Of a DNA stretch of 64,000 bases, positions 20,922 through 30,400 are shown piece after piece (position 1 is the stretch's first letter; every line of letters starts with the position of its first letter). A model generated the notes under the pieces. That model had not been told where the DNA came from. It was given only the letters and a program-made list of their open reading frames with translations, and did no database searches. Both the position numbers and the translations under genes were made by a program. Source of the stretch: Mycolicibacterium moriokaense (GTDB lineage: Bacteria; Actinomycetota; Actinomycetes; Mycobacteriales; Mycobacteriaceae); NCBI RefSeq assembly GCF_003347205.1, contig NZ_QQBJ01000002.1, positions 248,001 through 312,000 on the forward strand, written 5' to 3'.

Positions 20922-22219
20922 GGCTGACCTCCGTTGGCAGGCAACATCATTGCGGACAGTCCTCCCGAAGGATCGGTCGCCACTGCGGGCGGCGGCTGCG
21001 TGTCGGGCGCCTCCGCCGGAAGCGGCTGCTGCGGCGCGGGTGGCACGAAATCGGGCCGCATCCAGTCCTGGCTGTAGGTGACCTCGTTGGGTCTGGCCTG
21101 CGCGCCGACCACGAGGTTCTCCCCGAGCGGCGGAAAGTTGTACTGCCGGTTCTTCACGATGGGGGCCAGGTACTGGACGCACAGTTTCGCCGACTGCTCG
21201 GCGTCGCGACGGGACGCCGCCTGTACGGCACCGCAGATGAAGCTGATCGGATTGGCGAAGTTGTTCACCGCCAGCGCCCCGGTCAGCGAGCCGTTCGCGG
21301 GCTCGAAGATGTTGTAGAAGTTCGCCACGGTGTCCGGGGCGATGTGCAGCGTCTGCTTGAGATCGTCGAGGCTGGCGGCCAGGACGGTGCTGATCGACGC
21401 CAGCTTGTCCGACGCTGTCCCGATTGCTTCCCTGTTGTCGTCGGCGAAGTCCTTCACATCACCGACGACGTCGGCCAGATCCTCGACGGTCCTGGCGACC
21501 TTCTGCGGGTCGTCGGCGACCAATGCGGTCACCGACGCCATGTTCTGGTTGAGCTGCGCCATCAGGTCTGCGCTGTCGTGCAGGGCCGAAACCAGCGTCG
21601 ACAGGTTGGTGAAGGTGGTGAAGATGTCGTGGCTGTGGTCACCGAGCGTTGCCAGCGCCTGGGACAGTTTGATGACGGTGTCCCGAATGTCGGCGCCCTG
21701 CCCGCGCAGGTTGTCGGCGGCGGTGTTGATCACCGCGCCGAGCGTGCTGACGCCCCCGGGCTGCGTCGGAGCAAGCATCTTCGTCAAGCGCTGCAGTTGA
21801 GTTCGGACGTCGTCCCACTCCACCGGGACAGCCGTGCGCTCCTGCGGGACGGTGGCGCCGGTGGCCATGACCGGTCCCCCGGTGTAGGCGGGCGTCAGCT
21901 GGATCGCTCGGCCCGTCACCAGCTGCGGGGACAGGATGACCGCTTTGGCATCGGCGGGTATCGGGTAGCGCCGATCCACCCAGAACGTGATCTTCGCGCG
22001 CGTCGGCTGTGGCTCGATTCGGTCGACCCGACCCACCGGAACGCCGAGGATGCGCACGTCGTCGCCGGCGAACAGGCCATTGCTGTTCTCGAAATACGCT
22101 GTGATCCATGTCTTTTCGACGAAGTCAGCAGCCCGGGCGGCGACCAGCGCCCCGGCGATCAACGTCAGCACCAGCGCGGCGGCCAGCCCGCCGCGGATCC
22201 GGCGCAGTCTGCGGCTCAC
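20918..22219 (-). CDS. mce3D: Mce-family protein MceD (Mce3D)
   Basis: The 433-residue protein has an N-terminal anchor (GGLAAALVLTLIAGALVAARA) and an MCE domain near residues 38-115 (WITAYFENSNGLFAGDDVRI, PVGRVDRIE). It continues with a long alpha-helical region rich in Asp/Val/Leu and a proline-rich tail (PPAPQQPLPAEAPDTQPPPA). It is one of six MCE subunits predicted to form the lipid tunnel. It is coupled to both neighbours: 4-bp overlap with mceE downstream and with mceC upstream. Confidence 0.9.
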   Translation of the reverse strand: MSRRLRRIRGGLAAALVLTLIAGALVAARAADFVEKTWITAYFENSNGLFAGDDVRILGVPVGRVDRIEPQPTRAKITFWVDRRYPIPADAKAVILSPQLVTGRAIQLTPAYTGGPVMATGATVPQERTAVPVEWDDVRTQLQRLTKMLAPTQPGGVSTLGAVINTAADNLRGQGADIRDTVIKLSQALATLGDHSHDIFTTFTNLSTLVSALHDSADLMAQLNQNMASVTALVADDPQKVARTVEDLADVVGDVKDFADDNREAIGTASDKLASISTVLAASLDDLKQTLHIAPDTVANFYNIFEPANGSLTGALAVNNFANPISFICGAVQAASRRDAEQSAKLCVQYLAPIVKNRQYNFPPLGENLVVGAQARPNEVTYSQDWMRPDFVPPAPQQPLPAEAPDTQPPPAVATDPSGGLSAMMLPANGGQP

Positions 22220-23448
22220 GGCTGTCCCACCGGTGCCAGTGCCGGCGGGCCCGGCGGCGGGCCACCCGGCGGCGGGGCGGGCAGGGGCTCCCGATAGGGA
22301 TAGCGCGGGTCGCCGGGCTTGCCGGTGATCGCGTCGGGCAGGGTCAGGTGCGGCTCCCCACCCTGGCCGGTGCGCGGATAGGGCACCGGCAGCGCCGGGG
22401 TGCCCGGCTGGCCGGTCTGCGGATCGGTCAGCTGTGACGGCGCCAGCACGTTGGGGTCCAGCCCGAGATCGGAGAAGGCGGCGTCGACGAACGGTTGGAC
22501 GAACTGGCCGGGCAGCAGGTTGGCCACATACGCCTTGAAGAACGGCCCCGACGACAGCGACTCACCAAGGGACATCGCGTATTTGTTGAGCAGTTTGACC
22601 GCTTCCTGCAGTCGTTGTTTGCGGTTGTCGACGATTGTCAGCACCCCGTTGAGCTTGTCCAGCGCCGGCCGCAGCTGCCTGCGGTTCTCGGCGATGAACG
22701 CCTTGAGCTGTTGCGCGGCCGCGGAAATGCTGGCCCAGATCGCGTCGACGGCCTCGCTCTGCGTGCTCAGCTGCGCCAGTAGCGCGTTGGTGTCGGAGAT
22801 CAGCCGCGCGACCTGATCGCTTCGGTTGGCCAGCACGGTGGTGGCCTTGGCCGCGTTGTCGAGAAGGTTGCGAAGCTGGGCGTCGCGGTCGTTCAGGGTC
22901 TTGGCGAACCGCGCCACCCCCTGCACGGCGTTGCGCAACGCCTCAGGGGTGTCGGCGAAGGTCTCCGACAGCGTGGTCAGCGAGTCCGAGAGTTGATCGG
23001 TGTCCAGTCCGCTGATCGTGTTGGCGAGATCGCCGAGCGCGTCGGGCAATTGGTAGGGCGACACCGTCCTGCTCATCGGGATCGGCCCGGCCAGTTGTCC
23101 TTGGCCGTGGGGTATGACATCGAGCATCTTCGTCCCGAGCAGGCTCTTCGTCTTGATCGCCGCCTCGGTGGCCTCGCCCATCCGAATGTTCCTGTCGACG
23201 CTGAACTGCACCAGCACGGCGGCTCCGTCGAGTTCGATGCTCGACACCCGGCCCGCCGGATAGCCGGAGACCTCGACGGTCGCGCCGGTGAGCAGGCCGC
23301 CAGCGTCGGCGAAGTAGGCCGAGTACGTCGTGACCCGGTTGACTGCCGGAAGGTTGTGGTACTGCAAGGCGCCGACGACGGCCAGCGAAACGACCGAAAG
23401 GCCGACGACCCCGATCACCAGCGGGCTGCGCTCACTGAAGGACTTCAT
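22216..23448 (-). CDS. mce3C: Mce-family protein MceC (Mce3C)
   Basis: The 410-residue protein starts at ATG 23448 (ATGA overlap with mceB). It has a membrane anchor (PLVIGVVGLSVVSLAVVGAL), an MCE domain about residues 38-115 (YSAYFADAGGLLTGATVEV, YPAGRVSSIEL), a helical region, and a strongly proline-rich C-terminus (PLPAPPPGGPPPGPPA), typical of MceC/MceD. The open frame extends upstream antisense-free through mceB, but the domain order places the start here. It is part of the lipid importer. Confidence 0.9.
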   Translation of the reverse strand: MKSFSERSPLVIGVVGLSVVSLAVVGALQYHNLPAVNRVTTYSAYFADAGGLLTGATVEVSGYPAGRVSSIELDGAAVLVQFSVDRNIRMGEATEAAIKTKSLLGTKMLDVIPHGQGQLAGPIPMSRTVSPYQLPDALGDLANTISGLDTDQLSDSLTTLSETFADTPEALRNAVQGVARFAKTLNDRDAQLRNLLDNAAKATTVLANRSDQVARLISDTNALLAQLSTQSEAVDAIWASISAAAQQLKAFIAENRRQLRPALDKLNGVLTIVDNRKQRLQEAVKLLNKYAMSLGESLSSGPFFKAYVANLLPGQFVQPFVDAAFSDLGLDPNVLAPSQLTDPQTGQPGTPALPVPYPRTGQGGEPHLTLPDAITGKPGDPRYPYREPLPAPPPGGPPPGPPALAPVGQP

Positions 23449-24473
23449 TTCGGTGCGCACCGCCCGGAGTCTTGGCCGGCCACCTTCACGTAGACCGGCT
23501 GGCCGCCCTTGCCGTTGAGCTTGAGCACGATCTGGCACAGGTAGAAGCTGAAGAAATCGCCGTACATGCCTTGCCGTCCCAGCGCCCGGTACTTGTCGGG
23601 CAGCGTGTTGAACAGGTTGTCCAGATAGTCGTGGTCGGCCACGGCGATCGCTGCGGCGCGGTCGGTCTCTCCGACCACCTTCGCGAACGGTTGGCGAGAG
23701 CGCGCGAGCAGATCGGCGATCGAGCCCGCCGCGGCGTCGGTGTAGGCCACCGCGTTGGAGATGTCGGTCCGGCGTTCGGCGAGCCCGGCCACCAGTTCCG
23801 ACAACGCGGCCACCGCGGTGTCGAGGCGGTCGGTTTGACTGCCCAGCGACCCCAGCACCACGTTGAGGTTGTCGATCACCTGACCGATCAGCAGGTCGCG
23901 GTCCGCCAGCGTGTTGGTCACCACGGCCGCCTGTTGCAGGAACGATCCGATGGTGGCGCCCTGCCCCTGCAGAACCGAAATCAATTGCCCGCTCAGCGCA
24001 TTGACCTGATCGGGATCGAGCGCCCGAAACAGCGGTTTGAACCCGCCGATCACGGAATCCAGATCGAGCGCGGGCTGCGTGCGGGCCACCGGGATCGTCG
24101 CACCGGATGCCAGCGTGCGCAGTCCGCCCGTCCCCTCCTCCAAGGCAAGGTAGCGACCGCCGATCACATTGTCGTAGCGGATAGCGGCGCGGGTGCCGTC
24201 GGTGAGGACGACCGAGTCGTCGGTGCTGAACTTCACGCGCAGCGTCGAGTCCGGGTTGAAGGCGATGCTTTCGACCTTGCCCACCTCGACACCCGCGATC
24301 CGGACCATATCGTCGTTCTTGAGTCCCGAGACGTTGGTGAACTCCGCGAAATAGGAACTGCCGTGGGCGAATCGGAACTGGGCGAACACCGTCAGCAGCG
24401 CGAAGGTGCCGAATGCGCACACCGTCAGGAAGATCGTCAGACGCCAGGCGGCGCCCTTGAAGTCATCCTTCAC
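23445..24473 (-). CDS. mce3B: Mce-family protein MceB (Mce3B)
   Basis: A 342-residue protein with an N-terminal transmembrane segment (LTIFLTVCAFGTFALLTVFA), an MCE domain about residues 40-118 (SYFAEFTNVSGLKNDDMVRI, VEVGKVESI), and a helical coiled region ending in CQIVLKLNGKGGQPVY. This ending is shared by mycobacterial MceB proteins, with few prolines and a terminal Cys. It lies 31 bp after mceA, the only sizeable gap inside the mceA-F run. Confidence 0.9.
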   Translation of the reverse strand: MKDDFKGAAWRLTIFLTVCAFGTFALLTVFAQFRFAHGSSYFAEFTNVSGLKNDDMVRIAGVEVGKVESIAFNPDSTLRVKFSTDDSVVLTDGTRAAIRYDNVIGGRYLALEEGTGGLRTLASGATIPVARTQPALDLDSVIGGFKPLFRALDPDQVNALSGQLISVLQGQGATIGSFLQQAAVVTNTLADRDLLIGQVIDNLNVVLGSLGSQTDRLDTAVAALSELVAGLAERRTDISNAVAYTDAAAGSIADLLARSRQPFAKVVGETDRAAAIAVADHDYLDNLFNTLPDKYRALGRQGMYGDFFSFYLCQIVLKLNGKGGQPVYVKVAGQDSGRCAPK

Positions 24474-24504
24474 GGTGTCCTCTCCTGTCTCGGGTGTGGC
24501 GGGG

Positions 24505-25854
24505 TCACGGCGCGGGTGGCGCTGGCTCGGCGGGCGGCACCCCCGGCCACAGCGGCGTTCCGTCCTGGCCGTACTGGGCCGCCCCGTACGGCGGCGCTCC
24601 CGGGTACGGAATGGGTCCCGGCGCGGGTCCGGGCAGACACTGCCGGATGCTCGGCGGCTCGGGGATGGCGCGGGTCACCGGGAAGTAGTCGGCCCAACAC
24701 GGGTGACCCAGACCGGGATTGGGCCGAATGTCGGTACCCGTCCCCCATCCGGTGTTCGTGATGAGCTGGCGCACCGGGAAGTTCTTGGTGGCGTCGGGCA
24801 GCGACCCGCAACCGGGCCGACCACCCGGACCACCCTTGGCGGCGACGACGGGCAGGTTGTCGGGGTAGGCGTAGGGGTCGTTGCCGAACAGCAGACCGAC
24901 GTCGAGTTGGATCGAACGGCCGTCGCCCCGGCCCCACACGTCGAAGCCGCCGTTGTCGAGAAACCAGGTCGCTCCCTGCAGCCAGCAGGTGTAGACGGGG
25001 CTGTACTCCCGAAGCAGGCTGGTGGTCGGCGCCAGCGTGCCGACCAGATCGACGAGGTTGTCCTTGCTCGATCCGAGAAGCTCGGTACCCGAGCGCGCCA
25101 GCCCAATTGTTTTGAGCAGCAGAGAATCCAGTTGCGCGGCATGGTCGACGACGGTGGTGCTGGTGGTGCTGGCGCTGTCCAGGATCGTGACGACATCGGA
25201 CGCGACGGCGGCGTAGGTGTCGTTGAAACTCTTGAACGACCGCCAATCCCGCCCGATCGTGTCGTTGCGTTCGTTGAGCGCGGCGAGGACCACGTTGAGG
25301 TCCGTGGTGGCCTGCCCCATCCGCTCGCCCTGGCCGCGAACACCGTCGGCGATCGCGGTGAGCACGGCGTTGAGTTTCGACGGGTCGATCATCTTCAAGA
25401 GGTTGGACAGGTTCTCGAAGATCGTGTTGACCTCCGAGCTGACATTGGCCGATCGCAACACCGCCCCCGCGGCCAACCGGGCCGGGCTCGGATCGGCGGG
25501 AGACACCAGGTCGACGAATTTGGCGCCGAACGCCGTGGTGGCCTGGATCTTTGCCTGCACGTTGGCCGGGATGAACTGGATCTGATCGGGATCGATGGCC
25601 AGCTCGAGGCTGGCCCCGCCGTCGCCGCCGCTGATGTTCTCGACCCGGCCGACTTCGACGCCGCGCATCTTGACCTTCGCACCGGTCTCCATCACCAGCC
25701 CAGAGCGATCCGACGTCAATGTGACTGGTACGTAAGACCGGAACGTGCCGCTGTACACACTGGCTGTGACGAGCAGAAACCCGGCGACCACCGCCAGCAA
25801 CATGACGGTCCACCAGGCATTGTGAAGGCGGCCTTCACCACGACGCGGCCGCAC
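24505..25854 (-). CDS. mce3A: Mce-family protein MceA (Mce3A)
   Basis: The 449-residue protein has a membrane anchor (WWTVMLLAVVAGFLLVTASV), an MCE domain about residues 40-120 (YVPVTLTSDRSGLVMETGAK, EVGRVENI, TAFGAKFVDLV), a helical segment and an acidic/proline C-terminal tail (PGAPPYGAAQYG). A is the first MCE subunit and lies one base after yrbEB. The YTCWLQGATWFLDNG segment is a conserved MceA feature. Predicted role: lipid uptake with YrbE3A/B and an MceG-type ATPase, which is not encoded in this window. Confidence 0.92.
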   Translation of the reverse strand: MRPRRGEGRLHNAWWTVMLLAVVAGFLLVTASVYSGTFRSYVPVTLTSDRSGLVMETGAKVKMRGVEVGRVENISGGDGGASLELAIDPDQIQFIPANVQAKIQATTAFGAKFVDLVSPADPSPARLAAGAVLRSANVSSEVNTIFENLSNLLKMIDPSKLNAVLTAIADGVRGQGERMGQATTDLNVVLAALNERNDTIGRDWRSFKSFNDTYAAVASDVVTILDSASTTSTTVVDHAAQLDSLLLKTIGLARSGTELLGSSKDNLVDLVGTLAPTTSLLREYSPVYTCWLQGATWFLDNGGFDVWGRGDGRSIQLDVGLLFGNDPYAYPDNLPVVAAKGGPGGRPGCGSLPDATKNFPVRQLITNTGWGTGTDIRPNPGLGHPCWADYFPVTRAIPEPPSIRQCLPGPAPGPIPYPGAPPYGAAQYGQDGTPLWPGVPPAEPAPPAP

Positions 25855-25855
25855 G

Positions 25856-26707
25856 CTAACCCGCCAGGTTGAAGTTGCCGGACTGACCGTAGACCGACAG
25901 CGAGATCATCACGATCTCCACCGCCGCGACGACCATCGAGGTGCGCACCGCCCGGCCCACCGCCTCGCCGACCCCCGCGGGTCCGCCGGATGCGGTGAAC
26001 CCGTAGTAGGTGTGCACCAGCATGATGACGACCGTCATTGCCACACATTGGAAGAAAGACCAGATCAAATCGGTCGGGCTGAGGAACGTGCCGAAGTAGT
26101 GGTCGTAGACACCCGATCCTTGCCCGTAGATCACGGTGGTGCCGAACCTGGCGGCGAAGAACGCCATCATCACCGCCACGCAGTACAGCGGGATCACCAC
26201 GATGACCCCCGCGAGCACGCGGGTGGCGGCGAGGTAGGTGATGCTGCGAATGCCGATCACCTCGAGGGCGTCGATCTCCTCGTTGATCCGCATCGCCCCC
26301 AACTGAGCGGTGGCCCCGGCGCCGATCGTGGCCGACAGCGCCACCGACGTGGTACCGGGCACGATGAGGCGGACGTTGAAGAACGCCGACGCGAAGCCCG
26401 TCAGCGCCTCGAACCCGACAGACGCCAACTGGTTGTATCCCTGCACCGCCACCAGGGCGCCGGTGGTCATGGTCAGGAAGCCGACGATCGCGACGGTGCC
26501 ACCGACCACCGCAAGCGCCCCGCTGCCGAGTCCCATCTGCGCGATCAGCCGCAACACCTCGATCCGGTGGTGTGTGACCGCGTCGGGAATCGCCGCGAGT
26601 GTCTTGGCGTAGAAGCGCGCCTGGCCGCCGATGCGATTCCACGCCGCGGCGAACTCTTCGACGACGCCCACCAGTCGTGCCGGCCGCCCTGGTGCCCTGG
26701 TGCTCAT
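25856..26707 (-). CDS. yrbE3B: MlaE/YrbE permease subunit B of the Mce importer
   Basis: A 283-residue polytopic protein of the MlaE family: TM segments around IALVVGGTVAIVGFL-type stretches, the ALSATIGAGATAQLGAMRIN coupling-helix region with EEIDALEVIGI (the EExDAL motif that contacts the ATPase), and ARVLAGVIVVIPLYCVAVMM. Together with YrbE3A it forms the inner-membrane translocation pore. It is separated from yrbE3A by 9 bp. Confidence 0.93.
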   Translation of the reverse strand: MSTRAPGRPARLVGVVEEFAAAWNRIGGQARFYAKTLAAIPDAVTHHRIEVLRLIAQMGLGSGALAVVGGTVAIVGFLTMTTGALVAVQGYNQLASVGFEALTGFASAFFNVRLIVPGTTSVALSATIGAGATAQLGAMRINEEIDALEVIGIRSITYLAATRVLAGVIVVIPLYCVAVMMAFFAARFGTTVIYGQGSGVYDHYFGTFLSPTDLIWSFFQCVAMTVVIMLVHTYYGFTASGGPAGVGEAVGRAVRTSMVVAAVEIVMISLSVYGQSGNFNLAG

Positions 26708-26716
26708 TCGGTCACC

Positions 26717-27487
26717 TCACGACACCGTGAACTGGATACCGACGGCGGTCACGATGACGTTGATGGCGAACAGCACCATGAACGTGAACACCACTGTCTC
26801 GTTGACCGCATTGCCGACGCCCGCGGGTCCGCCGTCCACATAGATCCCCTTGTAACAGGCGATCAGACCGGCAGCCAGACCGAAAAGGGTTGCCTTGATC
26901 AGGGATACGACGACGTCTCCGGCACCGGTGAGCAAAGTCAAGCCGGAGATGAACGCCCCCGCCGAGACGTGCTGGATGAAGACGCAGAAGATGAAGGCGC
27001 CGGTGAGGCCGACGATGATCACCGATGCCGACAGCGCCAAGGCCACGGTCGTCGCGGCGAGCACGCGCGGCACCACCAGCGCCTGGATCGGGTTGATGCC
27101 CATCACCCGCAGCGCGTCGAGTTCGTCGCGAATGGTGCGCGCGCCGAGGTCGGCGCACATGGCCGTCGCACCGGCACCGGAGACCACCAGAACCGTCACG
27201 ATCGGGCCGATCTGGTTCACCGTGCCGATGGCTGCACCCGTTCCCGAAAAGTCTGTTGCGCCAAACTCGTTCAGCAGGATGTTGAACGTGAACACGAGCA
27301 GAACCGAGTACGGCATCGTCAGCATCAGCGCCGGAAGTACGGAGACCCGCGCCACGAACCACGTCTGGATGACGTACTCGCGCCATGCGAATGGACGCTT
27401 GAACATCAGCACGACGGTGTCGAGCGACATGGCGAAGAACCCGCCGACCGCCTGCACCGGCTTGGTCGCCGGATGAGCGGTGATCAC
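26717..27487 (-). CDS. yrbE3A: MlaE/YrbE permease subunit A of the Mce importer, first gene of the operon
   Basis: The 256-residue protein has typical YrbEA sequence: FAMSLDTVVLMFKRPFAWRE at the start, GPIVTVLVVSGAGATAMCAD, the RDELDALRVMGI coupling motif, then three further hydrophobic helices. It opens the eight-gene yrbE3AB-mce3ABCDEF operon, running away from the Mce3R-type regulator. The upstream 400-bp region carries the 46-nt shared element (27786-27831). The mce3 label is inferred from synteny; sequence alone says only mce. Confidence 0.92.
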   Translation of the reverse strand: MITAHPATKPVQAVGGFFAMSLDTVVLMFKRPFAWREYVIQTWFVARVSVLPALMLTMPYSVLLVFTFNILLNEFGATDFSGTGAAIGTVNQIGPIVTVLVVSGAGATAMCADLGARTIRDELDALRVMGINPIQALVVPRVLAATTVALALSASVIIVGLTGAFIFCVFIQHVSAGAFISGLTLLTGAGDVVVSLIKATLFGLAAGLIACYKGIYVDGGPAGVGNAVNETVVFTFMVLFAINVIVTAVGIQFTVS

Positions 27488-27785
27488 TGAGTCGCCGCCG
27501 ATGGCCCGGTTGAAACGGGGCGGTCGATGGACGGCATGGATGGAACGCTAGCCATCTGTGCAGCGCAAATGCTGCTTCCAAAAAGAGGTATAAGTCTCCC
27601 CCGTACGAGGCATGACCCGCGGGTGAACCCGTACGCGCTGTGCTGCGGGGAGCTACTCATGCTGGCCGTCCGGGCAGGTCTCAAAGGGGCGTTGACAACC
27701 GCGAGAGTACGCGGACCATATCCGCGATGTCCATAGTCAATACGCTCAATTCTTGATATCGAGATGATGAATACCGACGAAGAAA
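27488..27785. other. Upstream region of the mce3 operon
   Basis: No gene is supported. It should hold the mce3 promoter (minus strand). A near-perfect 14-bp palindrome TCTTGATATCGAGA lies at 27751-27764, close to the 46-nt element; it may be a second regulator contact. Short open frames here lack ribosome binding sites and family features. Confidence 0.45.
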
Positions 27786-27831
27786 GCCACTTGTCTCATA
27801 TGATGTATCTTGATAGTACTGTTCTGTACGT
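27786..27831 (+). promoter_or_regulatory. 46-nt asymmetric element, copy A (candidate Mce3R operator)
   Basis: GCCACTTG, 7 variable bases, TGATGTAT, one base, TTG, one base, TAGTACTGT, two bases, TGTACGT. The same blocks with identical spacing occur in reverse orientation at 36888-36933. It lies between the mce3 operon and the epoxide-hydrolase-mce3R pair. Known Mce3R targets in M. tuberculosis are the mce3 promoter and the Rv1935c-Rv1936 gap, which match these two places. Confidence 0.75.
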
Positions 27832-27890
27832 TCCGCGTGAGGTGGTGAACGGTGGTCGTCTCACGCCGCGAAGCCGTCGGGAGGCAGCAC

Positions 27891-28283
27891 GTGATCGACA
27901 CCGAGCAGGCCTGCGAAGGGCTCGTCCGCGAATTTCTCGACTCTTGGGAAGGTCGCGATCTCGACACCATCTGTGGCGCCTTCGCGCGCGACGCGGTCTA
28001 CCACAACGTGCCCGTGAATCCGATCGAGGGGATCGCGGGCATCCGGGCGATTTTCGGTGCGTTCCTCGAGGCGTTCTCGGAAGCAAAGCTGGATGTGGTC
28101 ACTCTTGCGGCCGCACCCGGCCTGGTGATCGCCGAGCGCATCGATTACTTCACCATGACCGACGGTCGCCGGGTGGTTTTGCCGGTCACCGGTGTTTTCG
28201 TCATCAGGAACGGCGAAATCATGCGCTTCAGCGACTATTTCGACCTCTCGGATTTCGAGCGTCAGAGCGGGTTCAAACTGTGA
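27891..28283 (+). CDS. Limonene-1,2-epoxide-hydrolase-like protein
   Basis: The protein has about 130 residues of the LEH/SnoaL-like fold. The LEH active-site pattern is present: Tyr and Asn in [10 protein letters not shown], the Arg-x-Asp pair in AERIDYF, and a second Asp in [10 protein letters not shown] (Asp-Arg-Asp triad). It would hydrate an epoxide without a covalent intermediate. GTG at 27891 is preferred because GGGAGG stands 6 nt upstream; another GTG at 27852 is in frame. It lies 13 bp before the Mce3R-type gene. To my knowledge no such gene stands between mce3R and yrbE3A in M. tuberculosis. Confidence 0.85.
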   Translation: MIDTEQACEGLVREFLDSWEGRDLDTICGAFARDAVYHNVPVNPIEGIAGIRAIFGAFLEAFSEAKLDVVTLAAAPGLVIAERIDYFTMTDGRRVVLPVTGVFVIRNGEIMRFSDYFDLSDFERQSGFKL

Positions 28284-28296
28284 GCAGGTGGCCGAG

Positions 28297-29607
28297 ATGA
28301 GCCGCGACTCATTGGCCTTGCCTGCGGTCGCTGCCGCCGCCAAGCGGCAGCGTCTGGCAAGATCTGGTGGTTCAGACAAGCCAGAAGGGGGGCGTCGCGC
28401 GGTGAAGCCCGCGGTCGGAACCGTCAAGCGCAGGCCGAAGGACCGGAAGCAACAGATCCTCGATCAGGCCGTTCGGCTGTTCGTCGATCGTGGCTTCCAC
28501 TCGGTCAAGCTCGAGGACATCGCCGAGGCAGCCGGCGTCACCGCCCGCGCGCTGTACCGCCATTACGACAACAAGCAGGCCCTGCTCGCGGCAGCCATCC
28601 GCTCCGGCCAGGAGCAGTATCAAAGCGCCCGCCTGCTCGCCCCTGGCGAGGTGGCGTCGACACCTCGCCCGCTGAGCTCGGAATTGGGCGAACTGATCAC
28701 CGCGGCCGTCGCATCGCGCTCGTTGACGGTGCTCTGGCAGCGCGAAGCCCGCTATCTGGACGACGACGAGCGCCAGCAGGTGCGCCGTCGAATCAACGCG
28801 ATCGTCGCGGGCATGCACGAAGGCATCCGGCTGGAGGTGCCGGATCTGAGTCCGCGGCACTCGGAGCTGCGAGCGTGGGCCGTGTCCAGCACCATCACGA
28901 GCTTGGGCAGGCACAACCTGACGCTGCCGGGGGATGAACTGCACCAGCTGTTGTTCGGGGCCTGCATGGCGGCGGCACGCACCCCGCCGGTCAGCGCCCT
29001 CGAGCCGCTGCAGGCCCCGCCGATCGACAAGCGGGCCTTGTTCTCTCGTCACGAGACGCTGTTGGCGGCAGGCGCCCGGCTGTTCCGCGCTCAGGGCTAT
29101 CCCGCCGTGAGCACCAGCGAGATCGGAAAGGGCGCAGGCATCGCGGGTCCGGGGCTGTACCGCTCGTTCTCCTCGAAACAGGCGATCCTCGATGCGCTGA
29201 TCCGCAGGCTCGACGAGTGGTACAGCCTCGACTGCATCCGGGCATTGCGCGCCGACGACGGCGCCGCCGAGTGTCTGCGCGCGCTCGTCGAGGGCCGAGT
29301 CCGAATCAGCCTGGATGACCCCGACCTCGTCTCCGTGTCGGTCACCGAACTGTCGCATGCCTCCAGCGAGGCTCGCGACGGCTACACGAGAAACCAGAGT
29401 GACCGCGAGGGCGTGTGGGCCGACCTGATTCGCAAGCTGGTGCCCGAAACCACTGCCGCGGAGGCACGGTTGCTGGTCGCGGCCGCCATGAGCTTCATCG
29501 ATGACGCCGTACGCACCTGGCACCTCACCCGCTATCAGGGCGTGGCAAATGAGATGACCGCCATCGTGATGTCGATCCTGACCAGCAAGGGCTCACCAGA
29601 GCGCTGA
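28297..29607 (+). CDS. mce3R: Double TetR-family regulator, Mce3R type
   Basis: The protein has about 436 residues with two complete TetR units in one chain. The first HTH is at about residues 50-100 ([38 protein letters not shown]). The second is at about 255-305 ([38 protein letters not shown]). Each is followed by an all-helical ligand domain. A tandem TetR of about 400 residues is the hallmark of Mce3R (Rv1963c), repressor of mce3 and of Rv1933c-Rv1941. ATG 28297 has a weak AGGTGG box; a GTG at about 28402 is possible. It converges with, and overlaps by 15 bp, the SDR gene. Confidence 0.88.
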   Translation: MSRDSLALPAVAAAAKRQRLARSGGSDKPEGGRRAVKPAVGTVKRRPKDRKQQILDQAVRLFVDRGFHSVKLEDIAEAAGVTARALYRHYDNKQALLAAAIRSGQEQYQSARLLAPGEVASTPRPLSSELGELITAAVASRSLTVLWQREARYLDDDERQQVRRRINAIVAGMHEGIRLEVPDLSPRHSELRAWAVSSTITSLGRHNLTLPGDELHQLLFGACMAAARTPPVSALEPLQAPPIDKRALFSRHETLLAAGARLFRAQGYPAVSTSEIGKGAGIAGPGLYRSFSSKQAILDALIRRLDEWYSLDCIRALRADDGAAECLRALVEGRVRISLDDPDLVSVSVTELSHASSEARDGYTRNQSDREGVWADLIRKLVPETTAAEARLLVAAAMSFIDDAVRTWHLTRYQGVANEMTAIVMSILTSKGSPER

Positions 29608-30363
29608 ACTGGTTCCGCCGTCGGCGATCTGGGCGGTTCCGTTGACCATCGAGGCGTCGTCGGAGAGCAGGAACGCCACGATGCCCGCGATCTCCTCCGG
29701 GCCCGCCATCCGACCCTGCAGCCGGTCGATCATCGTCTTCGCCCCGCCCTGCCCGAGGGCCGCGTCGAACATCGTCATCGCGGTCTGCTGCATCGGCGTG
29801 TCCACGAACGCGGGCAGCACCGCGTTGGAACGCACGTTGCCCGAACGCAATTCAGCCGCGGTGATCCGGCTGAGGTGAATGATTCCCGCCTTCGACATGC
29901 CGTATGCGCCGCTACCGCCCGCGGCGACTTCTCCCGCCAGCGACGACATGTTGACAATTGCGCCGCCACCCCGTTCGACCATCCTGGGCGCGGCGTGTTT
30001 GGTGCACAGCCAGGCGCCGCGCAGGTTCACCCTGATGACACGGTCGAAGTCCTTGACGGTGGTTTCGGTGAGCGGGGCGAAGTGGACGACGCCGGCGTTG
30101 GCGACCAGTTTGTCCACTCCTCCGAACGCGCGCACGCAGGCCTCCACCATCGAGATCACCTGCTCTTCGTCGCCCACGTCGGCGGCGTGTCCGACGGCAC
30201 CGCCGCCGACCCGTGCCGCCGCCGCGTCGGCCGAAGCGCCGTCGATGTCCGCGCAGAGCACTTTGCAGCCCTCGGCCGCCAGTCGCGCCGCGATCGCGAG
30301 CCCGATGCCCGCACCTGCTCCCGTGACGATTGCGACCTTGCCGGCCAAATCCGGATGTGTCAT
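29593..30363 (-). CDS. melK: Short-chain dehydrogenase/reductase (mel2 locus, Rv1941-like)
   Basis: The 256-residue classical SDR has the NAD(P) motif [12 protein letters not shown] near residue 15, NAGV (NAG motif) near 90, the catalytic Ser in [14 protein letters not shown] (Tyr-x-x-x-Lys) near 155, and a C-terminal [13 protein letters not shown]. An Asp after the second strand (CADIDG) suggests NAD preference. It is the last gene of the mel2 operon, matching Rv1941 in length and place. The substrate is unknown; it could oxidise the diol or alcohol made by the hydrolases and monooxygenases upstream. Confidence 0.88.
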   Translation of the reverse strand: MTHPDLAGKVAIVTGAGAGIGLAIAARLAAEGCKVLCADIDGASADAAAARVGGGAVGHAADVGDEEQVISMVEACVRAFGGVDKLVANAGVVHFAPLTETTVKDFDRVIRVNLRGAWLCTKHAAPRMVERGGGAIVNMSSLAGEVAAGGSGAYGMSKAGIIHLSRITAAELRSGNVRSNAVLPAFVDTPMQQTAMTMFDAALGQGGAKTMIDRLQGRMAGPEEIAGIVAFLLSDDASMVNGTAQIADGGTSSALW

Positions 30364-30400
30364 CGTTCACCTCGTCGAATATGCACGCGCAGCGGTCTTT

